Source of the DNA: SSF53 sp036170535 | GTDB lineage: Bacteria; Spirochaetota; Leptospiria; Leptospirales; Leptonemataceae | NCBI GenBank assembly: GCA_036170535.1 | Contig: JAVHPJ010000218.1 | Coordinates: forward strand, 1-27,246 | DNA length: 27,246 nucleotides | Direction: 5' to 3' | Shown here: one piece after another, positions 8,441 through 15,657 of the stretch | Layout: the number at the start of each line of letters is the position of its first letter | How positions within the stretch are numbered: position 1 is the stretch's first letter | Made by a program: the position numbers and the translations under genes | Notes under the pieces: generated by a model | What the model was told of the DNA's origin: nothing | The model's database searches: none | Seen by the model: the letters and a program-made list of their open reading frames with translations, nothing else

Positions 8441-9628
8441 ATGAGACCAATCTACTTTGTTACGACGCTGGCGTGGGCCGCGCTGGCGTCGACATTCATC
8501 GCCTGCGGTGCAAAGCCTGCGGCCGCGCCGCCGGTTGTGCAACCGCTTTCGCCGCCGACCCGCGACTACTGGCCGACGACCGGGTGGCGCGCGGCCGAGC
8601 CGGAGTCGCGCGGGTTCGACGCCGCCGCTCTCAAGAAGGCGGAGGATTTCGCCTTCACCCGAACCGGCGACGAGCAGAATCGCTCCGGAGTGCGCACGGA
8701 TGCGCTGCTGGTGGTTCGCAACGGCTACGTAGTACTGGAACGCTACGCGCGCAATTTTACCGCCGATATGCCGCACAACGGCTGGTCCATGGGCAAGAGC
8801 TTTGCGAACGCACTCACGGGCGTCGCCGTCCTCGAAGGCCGCATCGACATCGATCAGCCCGCCTTCAAATATTACCCGGGTCTTGGCGAACCGGAGAAAC
8901 GCACCATTCTCGTGCGCCACATATTGAACATGAGTTCCGGCCTGTACTGGCAGGAGGAGTATGAATTCGCGCCATTAAAGTCGACGGTCGTCGCAATGCT
9001 CTATACGCGCGGCCGACGGGACATGGCCGCTTTCACCGCAGCGCAGTCCATGCGTGCGCAGCCGGGCAGCTACGTATATTACTCCAGCGGCGACACGAAC
9101 CTGCTGATGGGCGTGGTGCGCAGCGCGATTCCGCCGGAAGAATACGCGGACTATCCCTGGAAAAAACTCTTTGAACCCATTGGAATGCGCGCAACATTTG
9201 AACGCGACGCCTCCGGCACGTTTGTGGGATCGTCTTACATTTATGCGACGGCGCGCGACTACGCAAAGTTTGGCTACCTGTATCTTAACGACGGCGTCTG
9301 GGATGGAAACCGCATTCTGCCGGAGGGCTGGGTTGATTTTTCGCGAACGCCGGCGCCCGGACACGCTACAACGGAGCCATACGATGAACTGGAAGAAGAC
9401 GTCTATGGCGCGCAATTCCGGCTCAACACGGGTTATCCGCCGACCGGACTGCCGCCGGAGTGGCCCGATGCGCCCAAGGATGTTTTCGCGGCGCGCGGAC
9501 ATTGGGGTCAGGGCGTTTACATTATTCCGTCGCTGGATATGATTGTCGTGCGCCTGGCCGACGATCGCGACACGCGCCTCGATATAAACGAACTCATGAA
9601 GCTGATCCAGGCCGCCATTCGCGACTGA
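8441..9628 (+). CDS. Serine beta-lactamase-fold hydrolase lipoprotein (PF00144 type)
   Basis: Exported serine hydrolase of the class C beta-lactamase/esterase/6-aminohexanoate-dimer hydrolase superfamily, 395 aa from the chosen ATG. The signal peptide ends at FIAC (Cys22, lipoprotein site). Catalytic motifs are S116-M-G-K119 (SxxK), Y214-S-S (YxN equivalent) and HWGQG at 354-358 (KTG equivalent). The ATG at 8441 follows GGGGGA and begins the signal peptide; an upstream in-frame ATG at 8402 adds 13 residues that fit poorly. The true substrate is unknown: members cleave esters, amides or D-amino-acid peptides, and the sequence does not show beta-lactam resistance. The next gene, 28 nt downstream, resembles a module usually fused to this kind of enzyme. 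Confidence 0.9.
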   Translation: MRPIYFVTTLAWAALASTFIACGAKPAAAPPVVQPLSPPTRDYWPTTGWRAAEPESRGFDAAALKKAEDFAFTRTGDEQNRSGVRTDALLVVRNGYVVLERYARNFTADMPHNGWSMGKSFANALTGVAVLEGRIDIDQPAFKYYPGLGEPEKRTILVRHILNMSSGLYWQEEYEFAPLKSTVVAMLYTRGRRDMAAFTAAQSMRAQPGSYVYYSSGDTNLLMGVVRSAIPPEEYADYPWKKLFEPIGMRATFERDASGTFVGSSYIYATARDYAKFGYLYLNDGVWDGNRILPEGWVDFSRTPAPGHATTEPYDELEEDVYGAQFRLNTGYPPTGLPPEWPDAPKDVFAARGHWGQGVYIIPSLDMIVVRLADDRDTRLDINELMKLIQAAIRD

Positions 9629-9656
9629 GCCCTGCGCTCTCGCTGGAGAAATACTG

Positions 9657-9962
9657 ATGAAAAAGCTGCTGCTTACTTTTCTCGCCCTGTGCGGCGTATT
9701 ACTGGCAATCTGGATCGGCGCCAACTGGCGCCACTTCAGCGCCTTTCCCTCGATTCTTCCGGCTTTTTACGCCAAAGAGTTTTGCTCCTGCCGTTACGTT
9801 ATGCAACGCAGCGTGGAAGATTGTCACAACTTCGCCCGTCAGTGGATTAAAGAGGACGATTTCCAGCTCGACGAAGCCAGCCGTCGCGTAACGGTCACAG
9901 GCATGGGCCGCACGGAAAGCGCACGCTTCACCGAAGAACGCTACGGATGCGTGCTGGAGTGA
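9657..9962 (+). CDS. Small membrane-anchored protein resembling the N-terminal module of serine hydrolases
   Basis: 101 aa with an N-terminal signal anchor (KKLLLTFLALCGVLLAIWIG, about residues 2-21). The remainder carries AKEFCSCRYV (about 39-48), RSVEDC and a C-terminal VTVTGMG...ERYGCVLE. From memory, many proteobacterial serine hydrolases of the neighbouring family begin with a similar stretch (AAKxLCSxxFVSGR ... LGCxL) before their beta-lactamase domain. Here it stands alone. The conserved cysteines could form disulfides outside the inner membrane. GGAG lies eight nt before the ATG. Co-transcription with the hydrolase upstream and the YedK gene 9 nt downstream is likely. The function is unknown. 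Confidence 0.75.
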   Translation: MKKLLLTFLALCGVLLAIWIGANWRHFSAFPSILPAFYAKEFCSCRYVMQRSVEDCHNFARQWIKEDDFQLDEASRRVTVTGMGRTESARFTEERYGCVLE

Positions 9963-9971
9963 AGCGTCTTC

Positions 9972-10661
9972 ATGTGCGGACGCTTTGCGCTCTTGCTCTC
10001 GCCGGATTTGCTCGCCCGGCAGTTTGAGCTGCCCTTTTCGACGGAACTTCAGCCGCGCTACAACATTGCGCCGACTCAAGCGGTTTTGAATGTCCGCACG
10101 GCGCCTGAGTCCGGCGAGCGCGAGCTCGTCGCACTGCACTGGGGTCTGATCCCGTCCTGGTCTAAAGATAAATCCGGATCGGCGCGGATGATCAATGCGC
10201 GTTCGGAAACGGCGGCGGAGAAACCGAGCTTTCGAACTGCGTTGAAAAAACGTCGTTCGATTATTCCGGCCAGCGGTTTCTTCGAATGGAAGGCGGAGGG
10301 CAAAGTCAAAATTCCGCACTACATTTCACGGGCGGATGGCGCAGCGCTCGCATTTGCGGCGCTCTGGGAATACTGGAAGCCTCGCGACAATCCCGACGCC
10401 GAATCAATCGTGAGTTGTGCGATTCTCACGCGCGAAGCGAACGAGTTTATGCAGCCGCTGCATGATCGCATGCCCGTCCTGCTGAAACGCGAGAACTTCG
10501 CCGCATGGTTGGATCCAGAGCTGCAAGATGCGGAACGGATTCAGGCCCTGATCGCGGACTGCGACCCGGCGCCGCTCGTGGCGCACACCGTGAGCCGCAG
10601 CGTAAACAATCCCAAAAATGACGCGCCCGATTGCGTGGCGTCGACGGAATCGACGCACTGA
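9972..10661 (+). CDS. yedK: SRAP-domain abasic-site processing protein (YedK/HMCES family)
   Basis: 229 aa, full length for the family. After removal of Met1 the catalytic Cys2 (MCGRFAL) forms a thiazolidine crosslink with abasic sites in single-stranded DNA, shielding them from cleavage. Family motifs are all present: RYNIAPTQ (about 35-42), HWGLIPSW (about 56-63), NARSETAAEKPSFR (about 75-88), SGFFEWK (about 100-106) and HDRMPVLL (about 165-172). The start is fixed by the need for cysteine at position 2. The gene ends one base before the amidase ATG, so the two are probably co-transcribed, though their functions appear unrelated. Confidence 0.96.
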   Translation: MCGRFALLLSPDLLARQFELPFSTELQPRYNIAPTQAVLNVRTAPESGERELVALHWGLIPSWSKDKSGSARMINARSETAAEKPSFRTALKKRRSIIPASGFFEWKAEGKVKIPHYISRADGAALAFAALWEYWKPRDNPDAESIVSCAILTREANEFMQPLHDRMPVLLKRENFAAWLDPELQDAERIQALIADCDPAPLVAHTVSRSVNNPKNDAPDCVASTESTH

Positions 10662-11294
10662 ATGGATTACGCTCGACCGCCAAAGGGACTCGGCGCCTCG
10701 CGTCCGCCGCCGCGCTCCCCGCGCAGCGCAGAGGAAACCCGCGCTGCCGCGCCGGGCGGCCGGCCGCGTCGACTCCGTCTCATTCTGGCGCTGGCGCTCA
10801 TCGCCATCCTGCTCTTTACCGGTGCGCGCTACTGGTGGCGCGAGATGCGCTGGCGCTACATAGTCATCCACCATACCGCTTCCGATTACGGTAATCTCGA
10901 CTACTATCGCCGCATGCATGTGGAAGAGCGCGGCTGGTCCAATATCGCCTATCACTTCGTCGTCAACAACGGCACGGCCAACACGACAATCGGTCAGATT
11001 GAAGAAAGCGAACTCTGGATCGACCGCAAGGCGAATCTATCCACACGCAACTGGTTTGTGAATTACTTCAGCATCGCCGTCGTCGTGGTCGGCAATTTTC
11101 AAAGGCGTCCGCCGCCGCCGCTGCAGATGGAAGCGCTCGTGCAATTGAGCGCCCGGCTTTCGCGCGAATACGGCATAGCGCCGGAACGTATTGTGGGGCA
11201 TCGCGAGGTTCAAAACACCCAGTGCCCTGGCGAACGTCTGGATATGAACGCCCTGCGAAAAGCGGTAACGCAACGCCTTGCTGAGACCGACTGA
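10662..11294 (+). CDS. Membrane-anchored N-acetylmuramoyl-L-alanine amidase (amidase_2/PGRP fold)
   Basis: 210 aa. It has a proline/arginine-rich cytoplasmic tail (1-37), one transmembrane segment (about 38-54) and an amidase_2 domain (about 63-205) facing the periplasm. Zinc ligands of the T7-lysozyme/PGRP fold are visible: His in IHHT (70/71), H180 in GHREV and C188 in TQCPG. Expected reaction: cleavage between N-acetylmuramic acid and L-alanine in peptidoglycan or its fragments. The ATG abuts the TGA of the YedK gene with no gap, suggesting translational coupling. With the M15 carboxypeptidase nearby it gives this stretch a cell-wall theme. Confidence 0.9.
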   Translation: MDYARPPKGLGASRPPPRSPRSAEETRAAAPGGRPRRLRLILALALIAILLFTGARYWWREMRWRYIVIHHTASDYGNLDYYRRMHVEERGWSNIAYHFVVNNGTANTTIGQIEESELWIDRKANLSTRNWFVNYFSIAVVVVGNFQRRPPPPLQMEALVQLSARLSREYGIAPERIVGHREVQNTQCPGERLDMNALRKAVTQRLAETD

Positions 11295-11334
11295 GGGCGC
11301 GCTCCAGGGCAAGGCGAATTTTATCTTGACGAGT

Positions 11335-11347
11335 CCCCGGCTCGGGG
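11335..11347. repeat. Inverted repeat CCCCG-GCT-CGGGG upstream of XRE gene
   Basis: Perfect 5-bp arms around a 3-nt centre in the 96-nt gap between the amidase and XRE genes. A -35-like TTGACG (11326-11331) precedes it but no good -10 follows. It could be an operator or a weak terminator stem; there is no T-run. Confidence 0.45.
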
Positions 11348-11349
11348 CC

Positions 11350-11363
11350 CACCCTGGAGGGTG
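11350..11363. repeat. Inverted repeat CACCCT-GG-AGGGTG upstream of XRE gene
   Basis: Perfect 6-bp arms with a 2-nt centre, two bases after the previous repeat and 27 nt before the XRE start codon. The size and position suit an autoregulatory operator for the HTH protein; this is inferred from position only. Confidence 0.45.
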
Positions 11364-11390
11364 AATTCACGCTGATCGCGTAGTCCTGTC

Positions 11391-11612
11391 ATGCGATTCA
11401 ATGGAGCCGCCATCAAAGTGCTGCGCGAAGGGCGCAGCTGGACCCAAAAAGAGCTGGCGCGCCGAATCGCGGAGACCGGACATTTCAGCGGCTTTACTCA
11501 CCAGCGCGTCGAACAACTGGAACGTTCGGACAACGCCTCGCACCGCGTAATTTGCGCGCTGTGCGAAGTCTTTCAGGTGCGACCGGCCGCCTTCTTTGAA
11601 ACGGACGACTGA
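11391..11612 (+). CDS. Small XRE-family helix-turn-helix regulator
   Basis: 73-aa protein made almost entirely of one Cro/CI-type HTH domain (about residues 5-66). The typical layout is visible: AAIKVLREGRSWTQKELARRI as helices 1-2, THQRVEQLERSD as the recognition helix and VICALCEVFQVRPAAFF as the closing helices. It is expected to bind DNA as a dimer. No toxin-like partner is adjacent: upstream is the amidase and downstream, convergent with a 6-nt gap, is the M15 peptidase. The two inverted repeats in its leader are plausible targets. Its regulon is unknown. Confidence 0.88.
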   Translation: MRFNGAAIKVLREGRSWTQKELARRIAETGHFSGFTHQRVEQLERSDNASHRVICALCEVFQVRPAAFFETDD

Positions 11613-11618
11613 CTCAAC

Positions 11619-12395
11619 TCAGCGACAGGCGGAGTTGATCGAATTCACGTACGTCTCGGCCAGGCGCGCAGCCCGGTCGGCGCCGCTGAAACCGTTTGCG
11701 GGAAACTCCGGCAACACAACCGAGTTCCAATCCGCAAGAAAGCGACGGGCCAACGGCAAATAGGACCAGTGCCAGCGTTCTTCGTTGTACCCGCTGGTGC
11801 GCCCGGCCGTGTACGGCTGACAGAAGCCGAAGCGGCCGCCGTTTGTCTGCAACCAATCGTACAGGCGCTTGCCGCCGCCGCTGCGATAATATTCGTTTGT
11901 AAGTATGTTGATGTCGAAATCGGAACCCCAGTGATGGCGCGAAGTGCCCGGCATGCTGGAGTACTCGAGTATGCCCAGAGCGCGCCGCTCCGGGTCGGTA
12001 ATGCGAAAGTAACGCTGATCCGTGCGACCGCTCCACTTGCCTTCCCAGATTGATCGCTGCGCCGCGAAATTGCGCGTGCCGCTCGTAATCCAGAACTCGC
12101 CGTCCGGAAATTCCGCGCGAAACTCGCGGTAGAGTTTTGCCAGCGATTCGGCGGTCTCGCGACGGAGATGAATCGTGCGGCCGCGCGTGGGCACGCCCAG
12201 GCTGCGCACTTCGACAAAGAGCGGATGCGTCGAGGGCTCAAAGCGTCCCAGCAAATAGTCGCGCGGCGCCGTCGGTCCGTAGAATTCGGAAGGATCAGCG
12301 GAGGAATCCGAACAGCGGGTCAGCGCGCTCGACGCAAGCGCAAACGCCAGGCCCGAGGCCAGCCCCAGCGCGACGGAATTGGAAAGCCTTTTCAC
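11619..12395 (-). CDS. M15-family D-alanyl-D-alanine carboxypeptidase (VanY-like) lipoprotein
   Basis: 258 aa. The signal peptide ends in ALTRC (Cys28), a relaxed lipobox, so the enzyme is probably lipid-anchored outside the inner membrane. The M15B zinc site is clear: S152-R-H154-HWGSDF-D161 (SxHxxGxxxD form, ligands H154 and D161) and E206-R-W-H209 (catalytic Glu and third ligand). The W-I-T-SGTR segment at about 102-108 is the substrate-side strand. Expected role: removing the terminal D-Ala from peptidoglycan stem peptides. The start is GTG. It lies 48 nt downstream of the coiled-coil protein gene on the same strand, with a hairpin between them. Confidence 0.92.
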   Translation of the reverse strand: MKRLSNSVALGLASGLAFALASSALTRCSDSSADPSEFYGPTAPRDYLLGRFEPSTHPLFVEVRSLGVPTRGRTIHLRRETAESLAKLYREFRAEFPDGEFWITSGTRNFAAQRSIWEGKWSGRTDQRYFRITDPERRALGILEYSSMPGTSRHHWGSDFDINILTNEYYRSGGGKRLYDWLQTNGGRFGFCQPYTAGRTSGYNEERWHWSYLPLARRFLADWNSVVLPEFPANGFSGADRAARLAETYVNSINSACR

Positions 12396-12424
12396 CAGAC
12401 CAGTCTGAAAACGCGATAACGTCG

Positions 12425-12443
12425 GTCGCGCAAAAAACGCGAC
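12425..12443 (-). terminator. Hairpin directly after the coiled-coil protein stop codon
   Basis: GTCGCG-7 nt-CGCGAC forms a perfect 6-bp stem immediately after the stop at 12444. On the minus strand the loop, not the tail, holds the T-run, so it is not a standard intrinsic terminator. It may act as an RNA-stabilising stem or attenuate expression of the downstream carboxypeptidase. Confidence 0.35.
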
Positions 12444-13613
12444 TCAAAAGCGCCAGCCGTAGCCTACATCCACGCGTTCATCGGGCTTGCCGGCGGACAG
12501 TCCGCGCAGCATTTCGCGCTCGTCCGCACCGGCGCCAGGACCGGAAAGTTCCAGGATTACGCCGGCGTTAACGTCGCCCGCCTCCGGCGCAATTGCGTCG
12601 GCGAAGAAAAATCCCGAGGGTCCGCCGCTTACGAAAAACGCGTGCGTGAGTTGCGCCAGATACACGCCGCCCAACAGCAACATTGATTGATTCTGCCGCT
12701 TTACAGCGCGCTCGTAGGCCGCGCGTCGACGCGCCGTTTCAAAGTAGAAGCCGGGCACCGAGGCCGGGCCGTTCTCAGGCAAAAGCGCGAGCCCGAAGGC
12801 CGTATCGGAGTAACTCTGATACTGGGACTGGGCGTCCGTAGCCAGACGACGCAGGGTATACGCGTTATACCCGGCCAGAGCAAACGCTCCGGAATACAGA
12901 AGTCCAAAGCCCGTGTCGCCGGCGTAAAAATGTCCGGCGCCGGGCAGGCCAGCGGCCAAAAACAGGGGCGTCCACGAGGGCGCGGCGGCGGCCGTCTGCG
13001 CGGCGCGGGCCGCTTCTTCGGCCTTGCGACGCTGTTCGGCTTCCGCCTGGAGTCGCTCTTCTTCCGACCGGGCGGCGGCGGCGGCTTCCTCCGCTTTGCG
13101 ACGTTCTTCTTCCGAGGCTGCGGCGGCGGCCGTGCGTTCGCTCTCGGCGGCGGCGGCCAGCTCCAGATATCGACGCTGCCCGGACGCATAGCGATCCCGC
13201 ACCGAGGCCGCTTCCGCGCGATTGGCGCGCTCGGTCTGGAGATTGGCCCGGCGGGCGCGCTCTTCTTCTTCGCGCTTGCGTTGTTCCGCAGCGCGGCGCT
13301 CTTCTTCTTTCTTTTTCTCCTCCTCGGCGACGACGTCCGCCTGCGCGCGTGAAAATACGATGCGCGCGATCTGCGTTTTGGGAATCACCCGAACGGAGCC
13401 GCCGGTCTGCACCACGACCTGCTGACGATTTTGCGAAACAATGCGGCCTTCGATCTGCTGACCGTTACGCAGCAGAATGACCTCGGCAAATACCGAGCCC
13501 GAACTGAGCGCGACGACGAAGAAAAGCGCAAGACAGCGCCGCACGCTGCGCACATGACGGAAGCGGACGGGGCGCCGGGAAAGGATCGAAGTCTGCTGGC
13601 GCGTCCGAGGCAT
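12444..13613 (-). CDS. Exported protein with coiled coil and DUF5683-like hydrophobic C-terminal domain
   Basis: 389 aa, function not recognised. There is a long basic n-region and signal peptide (cleavage likely near SVFA, residue 43). A small beta domain follows (44-90: VILLRNGQQIEGRIVSQ, VVVQTGGSVRVIPKTQI), typical of spirochaete envelope proteins. Next comes a long Glu/Ala/Arg-rich coiled coil (about 95-208) and then a domain with hydrophobic helices starting LFLAAGLPGAGHFYAG (about 217-232), which resembles DUF5683-type envelope proteins. No ribosome site stands before the ATG at 13613; in-frame GTG codons at residues 21 and 24 are alternatives giving a more normal signal peptide. The divergent glycosyltransferase-like gene starts 86 nt away. 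Confidence 0.78.
   Translation of the reverse strand: MPRTRQQTSILSRRPVRFRHVRSVRRCLALFFVVALSSGSVFAEVILLRNGQQIEGRIVSQNRQQVVVQTGGSVRVIPKTQIARIVFSRAQADVVAEEEKKKEEERRAAEQRKREEEERARRANLQTERANRAEAASVRDRYASGQRRYLELAAAAESERTAAAAASEEERRKAEEAAAAARSEEERLQAEAEQRRKAEEAARAAQTAAAAPSWTPLFLAAGLPGAGHFYAGDTGFGLLYSGAFALAGYNAYTLRRLATDAQSQYQSYSDTAFGLALLPENGPASVPGFYFETARRRAAYERAVKRQNQSMLLLGGVYLAQLTHAFFVSGGPSGFFFADAIAPEAGDVNAGVILELSGPGAGADEREMLRGLSAGKPDERVDVGYGWRF
12990..13331 (-). repeat. Low-complexity coiled-coil coding segment
   Basis: Encodes about 114 residues dominated by Glu, Ala, Arg and Lys with repeated EEERR/AEEA blocks. At DNA level it is a degenerate run of cttcttc/gcggcgg units on the plus strand, prone to length variation. 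Confidence 0.6.
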
Positions 13614-13699
13614 ATACGTTCGAATTCGCCCGAGCGGCGCCTTTTCGCCAGCAAAATTTAGAGAATTCGCGAGCCCCGGGCCCGCAAGGATGATTCCAG

Positions 13700-14710
13700 G
13701 TGAACTCTGGCTCGCTCAATATTGAGGCAATTCACCAAATCCTCGCCGAACATTCGCCTCCCTGGGCGCGTCGAATCGGGATTTCACTGGGCCTGTACGC
13801 CGCCGGATTCCCGCCGCCGGCTGCGGAACAGGAATGCGTCCCCCTGCCCGGCGCGTTTTCCGGCAGCATCGATGCAGCCTGGATCTGTGCGAGCGACGCC
13901 CCCGGCGACGCCCGTGAACTGATCGCTTATCTCGATGCATTGGCCCCCGGCGGCGCCCTGTTTCTTGAAACCGATCCGGAACGGGGCGTCACGCGCCGGG
14001 AACTGCGGGAGGCGGCGACGGGCCTGGGACTGGACCTGCTGCGCGCTGCGCCGGCTTCGCGCTTCGCACGCGTGGACAGCGCGCGCGAGATCGTACACCT
14101 GGAAAAACGCCCGCGCTCGGACGGGCGCGGCGGCCGCAGCAAGCGGATCAGCCTGATTGTTGTCGACCAGGCCGGGCAGGAACGCGGCGCGCGAGTGCTC
14201 GAATGGCGCGACTTTCTGCGCGCGCAGCGTCTCATCGGGTCGGTGGAGATTGTCATCGTGGAAGACGGTCCCGAGGACGTTCTGCCGCGCGCCGATTTAA
14301 AGTCCCTCGAACTGGACGATGCTTGCGTCATCGCTTCGCACTATCGGCGTTTTGGGCCCGCCCTGAGCCTGAGCACCGCGCTTACTTTCGCACGCGGCGA
14401 TTTAATCCTGATCGATGCCGACCAGCGCGCGCCCTGCGACGAACTTTACGCCCTCTTCGACGCGAGCCGGAGCCTGGCGGGGCTCGACCGACCGATGACG
14501 CTGGCCGGCGCAGGCGTGCAGAGCGCGCTTTTGAGCGGCGCGGTTCAGGACCGCGCGCCCGATCTGAATTTTTATTTGCTCAATCGCGAAGCTCGCGAAC
14601 GTTCGCGGGGCGTCCGCCTCGGCGATTCGGCCGATATAGCCGGGGACTTTCTGCGCGCGCTTTTGCACAACGGCGCCGGCGTCCGACGTATTCCTATTCG
14701 CGTACGCTGA
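13700..14710 (+). CDS. Glycosyltransferase-like protein with degenerate methyltransferase-like N-terminus
   Basis: 336 aa. Residues about 55-120 (DAAWICASD, LIAYLDALAPGGALFLETD, GLGLDLLRAAP) look like the C-terminal half of a class I SAM methyltransferase, but no glycine-rich SAM loop precedes them. Residues about 150-330 resemble a GT-A/family-2 glycosyltransferase: RISLIVVDQ, a VEIVIVEDG strand (182-190), a central SLSTALTFARGDLILIDAD (223-241) with an acidic DAD motif, and a C-terminal RRIPIRVR strand. Only the GT-like half is reasonably recognised and its donor and acceptor are unknown. The start is GTG, with AAGGA nine nt upstream. It overlaps the convergent EamA gene by 17 nt. Confidence 0.65.
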   Translation: MNSGSLNIEAIHQILAEHSPPWARRIGISLGLYAAGFPPPAAEQECVPLPGAFSGSIDAAWICASDAPGDARELIAYLDALAPGGALFLETDPERGVTRRELREAATGLGLDLLRAAPASRFARVDSAREIVHLEKRPRSDGRGGRSKRISLIVVDQAGQERGARVLEWRDFLRAQRLIGSVEIVIVEDGPEDVLPRADLKSLELDDACVIASHYRRFGPALSLSTALTFARGDLILIDADQRAPCDELYALFDASRSLAGLDRPMTLAGAGVQSALLSGAVQDRAPDLNFYLLNREARERSRGVRLGDSADIAGDFLRALLHNGAGVRRIPIRVR

Positions 14711-15590
14711 GCCCGCTGCGCCTGCGTCGGGCCAGCCAGGCGCCGCCCGCTTCCGAAACCAGGACGCCCGTGAGAACCACGCCGCCGCCGACTGCAACGC
14801 GAAGATCAATCGCTTCCCAGCCGAGCGCTACGGCAAACAGCGTGGCGAAGACCGGTTCCAGGGAATAGACGACGGCGGCGCGCGCCGGCGAAGTTTGCGG
14901 CTGATACCTCATTTGCAAATAGACGGCGGCGTTTACGCCGCCTACTGCGAGAAAGAGCAGCGCAAGCGCGCCGACCGGCGTAAAATTCATTTGCGGCGTT
15001 TCGAGGCTGGCCGCAAATCCCCACGCGCCCGCTGTGAGAAACGCCGTTTGAAACAGCGACAACGCAGCGCGGTTCTCCGGCCGACTGCGATGGTCGATAA
15101 TCAAGATGTAAATGCTGAATGTAAACGCGCATACGAGCGTGAGCCAGTCGCCCCGATTCAGCGCCAACTCGCCGGCCGGCGCGGTCAGCAGGAACATGCC
15201 GCCGAGCACAATCGCTCCGCCCAACAGCGTGGTCGGCGCGGGAATTCGCCGGAAAAAGACGAACTGCAAAAGCGGAGTAAATAATATTAAGAGCTGCGTG
15301 ATAAAGGCCGAACGCGACACGCTGGTATAAACCAGGCCGAAGGTTTGCGCCCCAAAACTGACCAGAAGCGTGGCGCCCAGCCAGAAGCCTGCGCTCAGAT
15401 CGGCCTGCGTCGCACGCAGAGCGGCGCCGAGCGTGAACGGCAAGAACACAAGCGCCGCGATCAAAAACCGCAGCGCGACCATGGTCCACGGACTCGCATC
15501 GGCGAGCGCCATTTTGATAGCCGGAAAGGTTGCGCCCCACAAAACCGTGCACAGGGCCAGCATCGCCTCTGCTTTGAGACTGAATCTCAT
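14694..15590 (-). CDS. EamA/DMT-family transporter
   Basis: 298-aa inner-membrane protein with ten predicted transmembrane helices in two EamA repeats. The first begins ALCTVLWGATFPAIKMAL (about 9-26); the second begins near LTLVCAFTFSIYILIIDHRSR (about 146-166). The family exports or imports small metabolites such as amino acids, nucleobases and drugs. The ATG at 15590 follows GGAAGG and starts just before helix 1. The frame stays open another 181 codons upstream, but that part overlaps hemA antisense and is not coding. The gene is divergent from hemA with 81 nt between them, and that gap holds the HemR-type box. The substrate is unknown; a link to heme precursors is inference from position. 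Confidence 0.92.
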   Translation of the reverse strand: MRFSLKAEAMLALCTVLWGATFPAIKMALADASPWTMVALRFLIAALVFLPFTLGAALRATQADLSAGFWLGATLLVSFGAQTFGLVYTSVSRSAFITQLLILFTPLLQFVFFRRIPAPTTLLGGAIVLGGMFLLTAPAGELALNRGDWLTLVCAFTFSIYILIIDHRSRPENRAALSLFQTAFLTAGAWGFAASLETPQMNFTPVGALALLFLAVGGVNAAVYLQMRYQPQTSPARAAVVYSLEPVFATLFAVALGWEAIDLRVAVGGGVVLTGVLVSEAGGAWLARRRRSGLSVRE

Positions 15591-15613
15591 TACCTTCCCT
15601 GTACCGCCTGAGG

Positions 15614-15629
15614 TGACAACTTCCTGACA
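15614..15629. promoter_or_regulatory. HemR-binding hem box TGACA-N6-TGACA
   Basis: Exact direct repeat TGACA (15614-15618), six bases ACTTCC, TGACA (15625-15629). This matches the motif reported for the Leptospira response regulator HemR upstream of hemA. It is the only exact copy I found in the window. Its centre lies about 42 bp before the probable hemA transcription start, the classic position for an OmpR-type activator next to -35, and 24-39 bp before the eamA start codon. A HemR homologue is encoded 5.5 kb downstream. Confidence 0.85.
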
Positions 15630-15651
15630 CGCGGGCGCCGGGGTCATGCTG

Positions 15652-15657
15652 TAATAC
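15652..15657 (+). promoter_or_regulatory. Probable hemA promoter -10 element TAATAC
   Basis: TAATAC matches the sigma70 -10 consensus well. No -35 hexamer is found at 16-18 bp; the region instead abuts the second half of the hem box, as at activator-dependent promoters. A start near 15664 would leave only about 8 nt before the hemA ATG. Confidence 0.5.

Noticed and set aside
8441..9628. Reading the serine hydrolase as an antibiotic-resistance beta-lactamase
   Set aside because: The motifs SxxK, YSS and HWG are shared by esterases and peptidases of the superfamily, and nothing shows activity on beta-lactams.
9824..9843. TGTCACA followed by CGTC, resembling an ECF41 promoter
   Set aside because: The spacing is only about 8 bases where ECF41 promoters need about 16, and it lies inside a coding region.
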